From Sequoia sempervirens (Eukaryota; Streptophyta; Pinopsida; Cupressales; Cupressaceae), in assembly GCA_007258455.2 (NCBI GenBank), contig VDFB02296709.1, forward strand, positions 120,699-184,698: a DNA stretch of 64,000 nucleotides. The letters are read 5' to 3'. Within the stretch, counting starts at the first letter, position 1; each line of letters opens with the position of its first letter. A program made the translations under genes and the position numbers. Below are positions 10,681-21,488 of the stretch, in pieces. The notes beneath the pieces are model-generated. The model saw only the letters and a program-made list of their open reading frames with translations, did no database searches and was not told where the DNA came from.

Positions 10681-10860
10681 CTTTGGAGGAGAATATTTGA
10701 AGAATTGTGAAAAATATTTTTGTTCTATTGGAGGAGAATATTGAAGAATTGTGAAAAATATTTTTGTTCTATTGGAGGAGAATATTTGAAGATCAGAAGA
10801 GGATTTGGAGGAGAATATTTGAAGATCAAAAGAGGCTTTATTCTATTGGAGGAGAAGATT
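10680..10860. repeat. Short tandem repeats of GGAGGAGAATATTTGAAGA
   Basis: Five or so imperfect copies of a TTGGAGGAGAATATTTGAAG unit with variable tails. They lie directly before the putative first exon of the transposase-like gene and are open in its frame, so they could be transcribed leader. Confidence 0.75.
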
Positions 10861-10896
10861 AGAGGAATTTTCAAGCTATATTTTACAAAGAAGGAG

Positions 10897-11005
10897 ATGG
10901 GAAACAAAAAAACAAGAAAAAGGAAGAGTCAACGAAAGAATTCAGTAGAAGAGGAACAAATATTACGTGAAGAAAGCTTGCAAAGATATCATAGACGAAA
11001 ACAAG
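10897..11005 (+). CDS. Putative first exon of the transposase-like gene
   Basis: An ATG at 10897 starts a very basic peptide, MGNKKTRKRKSQRKNS, then EEEQILREESLQRYHRRKQ. It ends in CAAG at 11005, followed by the donor GTATGC. The exon ends after the first base of a codon. The next strong candidate exon begins at 17699 after TGTGTAG with two bases completing a glycine codon, so the phases agree. The basic stretch could be a nuclear localisation signal. Linking it to 17699 requires an intron of 6693 bp, long but normal for large plant genomes; the link rests only on strand, phase and splice sites. The frame is also open upstream of this ATG. Confidence 0.42.
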
Positions 11006-14000
11006 GTATGCCAAACTTGTGCCTCTCCCAATATTATTCCTTTTGTATCCCTTTAACCTTCCATTTTATATTTTTATTCAAGAATTATGTAGGAGGATTA
11101 ATATATTTCTTTTGATCAACGTAAAAAACCTATCTCAAAATTATTTAGTTTCATGCATTCTTTGTAGAAATTTAAGAGTGATAATATCTTAATTTACACT
11201 AGATTTAATATTGCAACCTTAATTTTTTTTCTTTAAACTAACATGCATTTCCCTTCATTAGCCCCACACTTAAAGATGAAATAAATACCCGAAATGATTA
11301 ATTACCATGAAATACCAAAAGCCTTTAATAGAAGACAAAAAAAGTGAATAGGTACTGAGCATTATTAATAGAAATCACAAGTGTGACATTATGAAAAAAT
11401 TGATGGTAAAATTGATGAGAATAGAACAAAAGAGATAGTTAATTATCTACAAAATTAACTACTGGCAAGCCATAGAAGGGGATGCAATTGGAATCTATCA
11501 AAGGAATACAAGAATCCAAGGAATTTTACAGTTGATAGAGAGAAACAACAACTTTCCAATCTTACACAAAGTTAAGATGCTTTCCATGAAGGTTGTGTCA
11601 TCATTCTCCCTTCATCACCTTTACTTTGTGTCCTCTAGTTCTCAAGCTATGTCTGATCTAATCAAGAATGGAGTAAGATTTCAATCTCTCTTGTAACATT
11701 TTAATGTTGTTGGCATTTTTCTTTATGGGGGCTCTACTAACTTTAATTACCCTCCTTAGAATAGCTTTGATCCATAAAATATTTCTCTAAAAATGTAATT
11801 CATTCACCACTCTTAGTGTTTTCCATTTTCAATTCACTAATTTATTCCATAACCTCCCAATGTTTGAAGAAAAGTTGTTCTTCTTTCATAGGGACAAGCA
11901 CCTTTTCCTTGGAAGTTTCTTAGCCATTTAGATAGTTTTTAGTTTCATTTTGTTGGTCTCAATGAAGAACCACTTAAGGATTGTATGATGAATGATAACC
12001 TCTTTGTTCATATCAATATTTTTATTTGCAATCAAGTTCACAATTGAAGCAACAACCTCTAAAGAGAGAGAATGGCATGGAAGATCAGCCAGTGAAATAA
12101 GAGGGGCAAGGCATAAATATTTCACTTTACCTCATCATCCAAATCAATTTCATCCTCCATTTTCACTTTACTCTTCACCTTAAGATTATTTTTCTACCCT
12201 CCACTCCCTTTAGTTTACCATCCAAAATGGGGTCATTCTCATCATAGTTTTCCCCTTCTTGAATGTGACTTTAGTGCTTCTAATATCTTCACCACCAAAA
12301 AAATTCATTCTAATATCTTCACCACCAAAAAATTGCATTCTTCCATGATTCAAGGTAAGAAGAATAAACCATTTTAGGAGTGTAATCCATAATGGAATAA
12401 GGTCATCTCTTCTTATAGTAATGTAAGTCCAATTTAGAAGAAGCAAGGTGGATTCTACAAGTAGCAATGACAAGTGGGGGTTTCAAGGATAATTCGTGTT
12501 TAATAAGTAGGATGAAATATTTGTGTAGGGCACAACCTTAATGGTGTAATTGGCTTGGAAGTGCTCCTCAAGCATGGCATACCTTGTTAGCAAAAATTGA
12601 GCATAGATAAAGGATTTTGTCCTAAGTTACTTTGGTGTAGTTCTTATACCTTAGTATGAGCAATAAAAGGGAGACAATAACTTATGTGGTGAGTTACAAA
12701 AGGATGTGGTAGGAAAGAACAATTAAAATTGAAAATACACATATATTCACAAGTAAATAATAGCACATCATACATTCATTATCATGCAATATATTATATT
12801 CATCATATATATCTCTGCTACATAGTTCATTTATACATCAATATTCTTTCTTATATTTCTCTTCTATATATCATCCATCTATAATATATTACATACTTTC
12901 TTCTCTATTCTACTTCTATAACTTCACCATAACTTCATCTAGTGCTTCTTTCCTTAATTTTCCTATATTTATATTGTTTCTTCTCTTCTTTGCTTAACAT
13001 TATGACTAATGTTTCAAGAAATCCTTCAATTATCTCTACTAAATATCAGATCTCTCGACATTCTGATATTTGCGAAAAGCCAACACAACCTTAGCATTTG
13101 CATAGACTAGTTTATCATTTATTTCATATGGTAATTGCAATATCTAGAATGTGAGTGGTTCCACTACCTCCATGAAAGTGTGCTCTTTGTCTACCACAAA
13201 TGTAATGTTATTCACATATTAGTGCTTAATATTAGAGGATGCTTAGTCCCTTGATTTCATTTGGGCTTAGAAATTTATGAAGAATATGAGTATATGATTA
13301 AGATACATAACATCTTTAAAGTGTTTCACATATATCTCGATATATCAGTATATCTCTATATATCAGTGAGGTTGTTGACTGAATTGCAATGGCATGGTAC
13401 TCTCACACTTATAGCAGGTTGTCATATCTTTATGAAATGCCTTTAGATCCATTTCTTCTCACTGGATTTTGACAAAATATCATGTGTCTTTCTCACAAAC
13501 ACCACCATCCTATGTAATGCCCCCTCAAGGATTAGACTGAAAAAATATGATTAAATACAATAACACAACATTTATATTAATACAGAACATCCATCTTTTA
13601 TGTAAATTGAGCAGAGATTATGAGCAAATTTCCACCAAATATGGCTTTTGGGTAAAGATTGTAAGAAGAATCATATATATACACGTGGAATAATCATTAA
13701 AGGCTGTTGTTACAAATGGACACAGAAAATTTAAATATGAAATTCTCTAATTTGAAATTATGATGTGAAAAAACAAAAAAAAGATGAGTCCAGAATTCAA
13801 TAAAGAGTTAGTGCAGAATGGACACTTTTTTAAGCTAGGGTTTATAAAAACTCTGAAAGCTTGAGACCTTTTTATGCCGCTGTCCTGTATGGCAGACTTG
13901 TTACAGTCATAGACAAGGTTGAGTGTATAGTGCATTTTAGAGTTTCCTATGGTTAATGATTGCAACAACCTTTCAAGAATCATATGTTGAATTGTATTTC

Positions 14001-17000
14001 ATGCCATTAAAACTATGTTTAAGGTCTAGGAGGGTCCTTTGATATTGCATGACAAAATATTTAGGAGATGACAGTCTTAAGAAGTCTAAATAGGCCTGAT
14101 TACTGAATGACAGTCATTATTTGGTGGTGTTTGTAGAATCTATGATCCTTTAGCTATGTAGGATCAACAATTATGTAGTGAATCATGACATTATACTGTC
14201 CACTATTATGTGGTAGGCATGTTCCCTATCTATGGAAGCTTCTATGAAGTACCAAGTCCAATGCTACACTCAAAGGAGGCAGAGTTTGTCACATTAAAGA
14301 TGATAATTGATTAGAATTATAACAGTGCCTTCACACCCCAACTATCTATGTTGATGACAATTTATTGTGGCAACATTGAGCTTGAATAAATTTATAATTG
14401 TCTTATAAAATCACATTTCTTTCTAATAATACTATATTCTTTATAGTATCAAGTGCCCCATTAACCAATTCAACATCCACACAAAATTGAGCATTGGATA
14501 ATATAGTGGAAACACTATATCAAAGTGGTCATCAGCAAAATCATGTGAGTCTATACTTTGGGTACGTCTAAATACACTACATTCAACAAGTGCAGTGAAT
14601 GATTATCATTTTTACTATGGTACATAGCCATGCTATTTGTTGCATAATTAAATATTACAGTCCTTAACATATGTTTTGCATATGAGGATTTTCTACTTTT
14701 CATATGCTGCAATTGGTTTCCTTATGTTTGATAACATTTCTCCAAATCTATCTATGTCCTAGCTCATTCCCTTGTTGGAAACATCTCATTATTAGGTTGT
14801 TAAAAATATGACGATTGCATTGAATGTAATGCCTTATATTCCACTCAAATTAATTGAAGGGATTCAACTAATGATCAAAATATTTTTGAACTGAATTTCC
14901 AAATCTGCTTGACTCTATAAATCAAGTGGTTGTTTGCAACAAAATACATAATTTATGTTGGTTCCAATCATACTCCATATCAAAAAATTGTCAAACAAAA
15001 AATCTATATTAAATAATTAAACATCTTATAATTGAACCAACCTAAACATAATATATAGTGCCCTACAAAAACAAGAATATGTTGAACTATGGTATGTCTC
15101 TTAAGAAAAAAAAGTTGGCATGCACAAAAGAACCTAAGTGACCAATCCCTAATCACTAAGAAGACTGGCAGTTGCTGGTCAGTTGGTGCATAAGCTGCTC
15201 TGCATCTGCACAAGAATGCAACATCACCTGATAGTTCGATATCATTAATATCCCCAAATGAATTCATCCTTGTTGTAAACATTAATATCCCACTACCTGA
15301 ACTATTAACACAATCCTCATTATTCCCAATCAACAATTCTGTAGTGAATCATGACATTATACTGTCCACTATTATGTGGTAGGCATGTTCCCTATCTATG
15401 GAAGCTTCTATGAAGTACCAAGTCCAATGCTACACTCAAAGGAGGCAGAGTTTGTCACATTAAAGATGATAATTGATCAGAATTATAACAGTGCCTTCAC
15501 ACCCCAACTATCTATGTTGATGATAATTTATTGTGGCAACATTGAGCTTGAATAAATTTATAATTGTCTTATAAAATCACATTTCTTTCTAATAATACTA
15601 TATTCTTTATAGTATCAAGTGCCCCATTAACCAATTCAACATCCACACAAAATTGAGCATTGGATAATATAGTGGAAACACTGTATCAAAGTGGTCATCA
15701 GCAAAATCATGTGAGTCTATACTTTGGGTACGTCTAAATACACTACATTCAACAAGTGCAGTGAATGATTATCATTTTTACTGTGGTACATAGCCATGCT
15801 ATTTGTTGCATAATTAAATATTACAGTCCTTAACATATGTTTTGCATATGAGGATTTTCTACTTTTCATATGCTGCAATCGGTTTCCTTATGTTTGATAA
15901 CATTTCTCCAAATCTATCTATGTCCTAGCTCATTCCCTTGTTGGAAACATCTCATTATTAGGTTGTTAAAAATATGACGATTGCATTGAATGCAATGCCT
16001 TATATTCCACTCAAATTAATTGAAGGGATTCAACTAATGATCAAAATATTTTTGAACTGAATTTCCAAATCTGCTTGACTCTATAAATCAAGTGGTTGTT
16101 TGCAACAAAATACATAATTTATGTTGGTTCCAATCATACTCCATATCAAAAAATTGTCAAACAAAAAATCTATATTAAATAATTAAACATCTTATAATTG
16201 AACCAACCTAAACATAATATATAGTGCCCTACAAAAACAAGAATATGTTGAACTATGGTATGTCTCTTAAGAAAAAAAAGTTGGCATGCACAAAAGAACC
16301 TAAGTGACCAATCCCTAATCACTAAGAAGACTGGCAGTTGCTGGTCAGTTGGTGCATAAGCTGCTCTGCATCTGCACAAGAATGCAACATCACCTGATAG
16401 TTCGATATCATTAATATCCCCAAATGAATTCATCCTTTGTTGTAAACATTAATATCCCACTACTTGAACTATTAACACAATCCTCATTATTCCCAATCAA
16501 CAATTTTGTAGTGAATCATGACATTATACTGTCCACTATTATGTGGTAGGCATGTTCCCTATCTATGGAAGCTTCTATGAAGTACCAAGTCCAATGCTAC
16601 ACTCAAAGGAGGCAGAGTTTGTCACATTAAAGATGATAATTGATCAGAATTATAACAGTGCCTTCACACCCCAACTATCTATGTTGATGATAATTTATTG
16701 TGGCAACATTGAGCTTGACCATTATGACGCTCTTTGTTGTGCCTTCAATATGAATCTTGGAAATCATTTGGGCAACACTTACTGATCAACAATGTCTTTT
16801 GTGATGTTGTTTGTTGGAGGGAAAATAACTTTAGTGAACAAACTATCTATGAATCAGGTCTGCACATAAGAAACATAGAGTTTAGCACACAATTCTTCCT
16901 ATAATCCATTCTAAGCCAACATCAGACTTGTGTTGCAAGTGGTGTTAGATGGATGTCTGGGGAATATTAATAGCCAACATCTTTATAGATATGTAACTCT

Positions 17001-17698
17001 TAATAATAATAAAAATGGGGCAAATATAAAGCATGCAGCCAACATTAAAAATCAAACTTTGATTATATATTTGCATCACAACCTGATGGGTACATGATAC
17101 AGTCCAGCAAGAATTATAATAACAGAGGGATTGTAACCTTGAATCTTAAAGATATATCTCAGCATGTATCGGATTCATATTGCAATGCATCTGTGCTAGA
17201 TATAGCCCAAAAGCTCCCCCTGATTTGGCCACAAGAGCCATTTTCCAGCCTCAAATTCTACCTATCCTGTACAACCACATTTCCTACGAAGGGTTGAAAA
17301 TTTAATCACTCTTTCAAAACATTTGTCTTTGTCACCCTGGTCTGTTGTTCCCTGTGGATGATCATGGTTGTTTTCATCAATGTTGTCCTTCAAATGGTTG
17401 CTCCTTTGGTCATGAGAACCATAATTTTCCTTGCAAATTTTTCCCTTAGAACTGTTATTGTACTTGGACCAATTATAATCTCTCTTAAGAATAGAGTTAA
17501 GTATTAGATCTTAAAGATAAAACAAAAGTTTATGCTTCATAGTTATCCTAAGCAACCCAGTCTCATCCTTTTCTTGCAAGACTAGGTATATTTTAAAAAC
17601 TACAACTTAATTTATCATAGTCAAGATCCACCTAGTGATCAATTAAAATCATCCTTTAAGTTCCATATGTTAAATTTATTCTACGTGTTTTTGTGTAG
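11006..17698 (+). other. Proposed long intron 1 of the transposase-like gene, repeat-filled
   Basis: From GTATGC at 11006 to TGTGTAG at 17698 there is no recognisable gene. It holds a 26-bp direct duplication with TCTTCACCACCAAAAAA (12278-12330), a TGTAATGCCCCC motif at 13513 resembling an LTR start, and the S-T-S-T-S duplication at 14165-16718. The remainder (11100-12270, 12500-14160, 16800-17690) is AT-rich and shows only short frames I cannot assign, including a minus-strand stretch at 12210-12473 with FFGGEDIR twice. Confidence 0.4.
14165..16718. repeat. Tandem duplication of about 1167 bp, two full copies plus 221 bp
   Basis: Copies start at 14165, 15331 and 16498, each with CAACAATT then GTAGTGAATC. 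The first two are about 99 percent alike; the third stops after GAGCTTGA at 16718, where unrelated sequence begins. The pattern is S-T-S-T-S with S about 221 bp and T about 946 bp. The minus-strand frame in T (15004-15336 and 16170-16433), containing MNSFGDINDIELSGDVAFLC, is duplicated with it; a one-base T insertion in copy 2 breaks its N-terminal part. No TG...CA ends or target duplication were found, so S is not an obvious LTR. High identity means a recent event. Confidence 0.9.
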
Positions 17699-20600
17699 GG
17701 GCTCAACATACAGAAACTGAAGTAGAAGTCGAGCCAAATTTAGATACTGGAGCAAATGAGGCTGAAGAACATATAGTTGATGTTAGGGAGGAGGCCCAAG
17801 TGCAAGGAATGAATATTGGAGAGGGGTCAGGATCACTTCGGGATACCATCATGGATGAGCATATGAATATAGCTAAAGAGGTGAAGAGAAAAATTTCTTC
17901 TAGAAATTTAGATCATTTACTTCAAATGGATATGGAAAAATTGAAGTTTTATGCTGAACAACCTAGAAATAGTACTAGGAGGTCAATGAACAAAACTGCA
18001 AAGCAAATAATTGCTCATTTCAATAACCTTGATACACTTGATCAAGCCCAACTATTATCAATTGTACTTCTAAGTAATGAGCTACAAGAGCCATTACAAT
18101 TGTTGGGTGTAGATACAAGTACAAAAAAGAGGAAAGGTTCACACTTACAAAAAGACATTGTTGAAAATTTGAAAAAAGGTTTGGGGTCCATTGGGAAACA
18201 GTCTCGATCAGCAGATAAGGCAATTTCAAGAAGAGTCATGTTGACATCAATTTTAAGTGAAAAAATGGCCAAAAAAAGACAAATCTCTTCACTTTCAACC
18301 GAGATTGGTTTCAGCAGAAAGACATTGACACAATATGTCAAAAGGAGAAATATTCTTGATGATAGTACCTCAGAAGGCAATTGGGCAATTATGTGTAGAG
18401 CTCCTCGATCTGATAGGATTCAAGATGTTTTTAGGAACTTCATCTCAACCTTTTGGAATGATCATACCCGTCCTTCATCAAATAGTAGAGATGTTATCAG
18501 ACACAGGATTGGGCCCAATAATAATGAATTACATATAAAACATTGGCTAGACATAACACAACATGAGATGTATGTAATGTTTTGTAATTCAAATCCACAT
18601 ATAAAGATTGGGCAAACAATGTTTCAAAAGTTAAAACCATACTATGTGAAAACAAACAAGGTTTTTGAAACTTGTTGTTGTCGTTATCATATTGAATTTG
18701 ATCTCTACTATCAAGTGTTCCAAAAGATTAGAGAAGAAAGTGATGGTATTCAGAATGTGCCTCCTAGACAAGAAAGTCAGTTCGTAGCATCCATCCTATG
18801 TGATAAATCAAATGATGATAATGCAACCAATCAAATAAGTTGCATACTAGGACACTATGAAACATGTGGAAATTTGGCTAAAATTCCTTTGAGAGATGAA
18901 GATACCGACCTGACAAAGTTGGTAAATTGCAAGAGTTACAAGTATATCAAGTTTCATACCAAAAGTGGCAAAGAATCAACAAGGTTAGATTATGTAGAAG
19001 AGGAGATACCTATTGGAACATATATGGAAAAGTTTCGTAAATTGATACAACCATATATACAACATGCTTTCTTTTCTAAGTGGCAAGCACAACAGTTTCA
19101 GACATTAAGAGATACATTCCCACTTGGAACAGTGTTATCAATAGTTGACTTTGCAGAGAATTACTCTTTTGTACATCAAAAAGAGATTCAATCACAATAT
19201 TATTTTTCAGAGCAGATCACTATTATGGTGCGTGTGTGTTATCGACATGCACAAATGGATTTGGATGGTGTTGACAGTACATCTGAGGAACGAGTCATTA
19301 AGAAAGAATATCACTTTTATATTAGTGATGACAAAGAGCACGACACTCTATTTGTACAACATTGTTTCAAAAACTTTTTTGAATATTTGGCAATCAGGGG
19401 TGTCAAAATTGAAAAGCATTTTGTATGGTCAAGTGGATGTGCTTCACAATTTAAATCTTCAAGGCCATTTTATGCATTTTGTAGATATCATCGAAATGAC
19501 AACATACCACATGTTTGGAGCTTCTTTGAGAGTGGACATGGAAAGGGTGAACATGATGGTGCAGGAGCTTGCATCAAACGTGCTCTAAGAAAGTATCAAC
19601 TGAATTATGAAGGAGATCATATAAAAGATGCGCATGATGTTGTTGAATGGTGTCAGAAACACTTTGCATCAAATGAGGTTGGCACATCTTCAACAAACAA
19701 CTGATCCATTCCACATAGAGTGTTTTGGGAGATATCAGGTATGTTTTTGTTTGTATTTAAATCTTTAAATATACATATATGTGTACATTCAAGTTTATTT
19801 ATTTTAGTTTGAATATATTTATATTAAATTATGATTTTTTAATGCAAAATTAATTTTTGTAGGTGTGGATAGAAGATCAATGCATGGATGCAAGAGGGTA
19901 GAGAAAACAAGATCTTTGCGTTCTGTCATGAGTACAAATAGTTTCCCATGGACATTGCAGACTAGGGATTACTCATATTTTTGTTATGACTACATTTTAG
20001 AAAACTATGATGAATGCAACAACCAACAACAAGGATATGTCAGTGGATGGAATTTGGTGCCACTAGATGTTAGTGACACATACAATGAAGATGAAGATGA
20101 AAGCTTTGAAGACATTCCTTTGATTTCAATTGATTATGACCATATTTTAGGACTAATTAAAAAGGGTATGTATGTGTATATATTTATATCGTACATGTAC
20201 GAGCTTTTGTAAATTTGTAACTTAATCGTTTAATAATTTTTTGCTACTTATTTTAAGTAAATTTATATATACTTAAATGATAGTGGAACTCCTTTTTTTA
20301 CAAATTTTCCATGTAAATTTGGTGCAGGAGATATTTTGTAGTCATAGCAGAGGCTGGAACATAGAAGGTGTTAGTTATTATCTATTGCGTTGCACAAGAG
20401 AGAGGTGGAAGCTAGTAGAATCAGAAATGAGTGATGGAATGTCATTCCCCACAGGTTTGACAAAATAAATAGATGCTCTTGCAAGATTTATCTATTGAAT
20501 GTATATATTTTGAATTTGTTACTCGTATTGACCTTCTAAATGTTATGTCTTACTTTTGAATGTTGGTTCCCACAGGTTCAGTTGTACTGCAAGGGACATA

Positions 20601-20820
20601 TCTGAAACAAGTCAAAATTGTTCAGCATGGGATTCATTTTATTGATTATCAACTTGAGAACAAAGTATATCAATATAGCCACCTAGTAGTTGCTACTGCC
20701 CTATCCCTTCATCCAGTTCCACGTGCACGTGGACATCGTAAGTGGAGACTAGATAGTGATGAACATCAAAGAATATTACATGTTATTGAAGAGCGAGTTG
20801 AACCACTTGAATTGGTTTGA
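17699..20820 (+). CDS. Five-exon transposase-like protein, DFAENY...SSGCASQF...FFESGHGKG type
   Basis: The large exon (17699-19738) encodes about 680 residues and is followed by exons at 19863-20166 (end uncertain), 20329-20456 and 20575-20820. Splice junctions read TCAG|GTATG, TTTTTGTAG|G, GGTGCAG|GAG, CCCACAG|GT and TCCCACAG|GT; phases agree at introns 2 and 4. Numbering from the GTG at 17800, residues about 155-195 look like a helix-turn-helix (ISSLSTEIGFSRKTLTQYV). The C-terminal half carries VDFAENYSF (D450), WSSGCASQFK (545) and FFESGHGKGEHDGAGA (E577). This resembles transposase-like proteins of animals with DYSENY, SDGPxxQYKN and FFEAGHGKGxxDGxGG. A three-acid catalytic core is inferred, with the middle aspartate replaced by S545. 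Exon 3 has the family's C-terminal pattern (QTRDYSYFC...GYVSGWN). A TGA at 19702-19704 interrupts exon 2, after which SIPHRVFWEIS continues in frame. Domesticated or recently dead transposase. Confidence 0.66.
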
Positions 20821-21091
20821 ATAACATGATGTGTCATAGGTGTACTTGAACAATTTACACAAATTGTATGACTCCAAACTATATTAAATTGAATTTTTCT
20901 TCAAGTTCATTCCATCTTATTTGTCAACAAAACAAATATATTATCATGTATATGTTACTTTAAGTTTAAAATCTCATTCAATTAAGTATATTATGGTCTC
21001 AATATTTTGTATAATAGCTATACTGATCATTTTTTGTATAATAGTAACTTCCTTTCTTGTGGATGATGAAAATAGGCATCAAATGCAGTAG
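20821..21091. other. 3' flank of the transposase-like gene
   Basis: AT-rich DNA after the stop at 20818-20820. No poly-adenylation signal is clear enough to call, and I found no terminal inverted repeat matching the region upstream of 10897. Confidence 0.4.
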
Positions 21092-21220
21092 GAGTTATAC
21101 AAAGGATTTTATAGAGCTAGCTGCCCCATGACAGAAGTTGTGGCGAGGTATACGATGGAGATGGCCATGAAAAGAGAACCCAGAAATGTTGCTTTTGTTT
21201 TACGCCAAACTGCTATGTAG
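21092..21220 (+). pseudogene. Class III peroxidase N-terminal fragment
   Basis: The frame reads ELYKGFYRASCPMTEVVARY, then MEMAMKREPRNVAFVLR, and meets TAG at 21218. FYxxSCPxxExxVRxT followed by (E/D)PRxAAxLLR is the N-terminus of secreted plant peroxidases, ahead of the catalytic histidine motif HFHDCF. That histidine region is missing, so the piece cannot be active. About 100 bases further on, on the same strand, is an unrelated reductase fragment. The match is short but ordered; an accidental resemblance is possible. Confidence 0.5.
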
Positions 21221-21323
21221 ACCTATCAAGGTGGATTTACTTACTGTTCGATTGTTTTTTTTTTAATATTGAGATTCACCATGAGAAGTAAAATTAACAA
21301 AACATGTACTTGTTGGCATTGCA

Positions 21324-21488
21324 GAGACAATTTTTCTAGGGAATATCTTTTTGGGTATCTTTCACAGCATATATGTGAAAGGGGATCAAACTAATTTTGA
21401 AATCAGATCTGTTGGTGTGGAAGGCAGTGAGTTGTATCCAGATGTAAAAGACCTCACTGTCAATGAGTTCTTGAGTCAATTTGCTTGA
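21324..21488 (+). pseudogene. Isoflavone reductase/PCBER-like C-terminal exon
   Basis: After TTGGCATTGCAG the frame reads LGIFHSIYVKGDQTNFEI, then GVEGSELYPDVKDLTVNEFL, SQFA and a TGA. This is the C-terminus of the NADPH-dependent PIP reductases (isoflavone reductase, phenylcoumaran benzylic ether reductase, pinoresinol reductase), where VKGDQTNFEI, GVEASELYPDVKYTTVxEYL and the final QF are conserved. These cytosolic enzymes act in lignan and phenylpropanoid metabolism. Length and the natural stop fit a complete last exon; the NADPH-binding N-terminus is absent nearby. Upstream of it lies the peroxidase fragment, so the two are a chimeric pair rather than one gene. Confidence 0.78.

Noticed and set aside
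14165..16718. A tandem LTR retrotransposon (LTR-internal-LTR-internal-LTR)
   Set aside because: The S segment has no TG...CA ends, primer-binding site, polypurine tract or target duplication.
18042..18380. 112-codon minus-strand frame within the transposase-like exon
   Set aside because: Antisense shadow; the plus-strand frame is far longer and has ordered motifs.
19145..19588. 147-codon plus-strand frame overlapping the transposase-like exon
   Set aside because: Offset phase; the catalytic-type motifs are read in the main frame.
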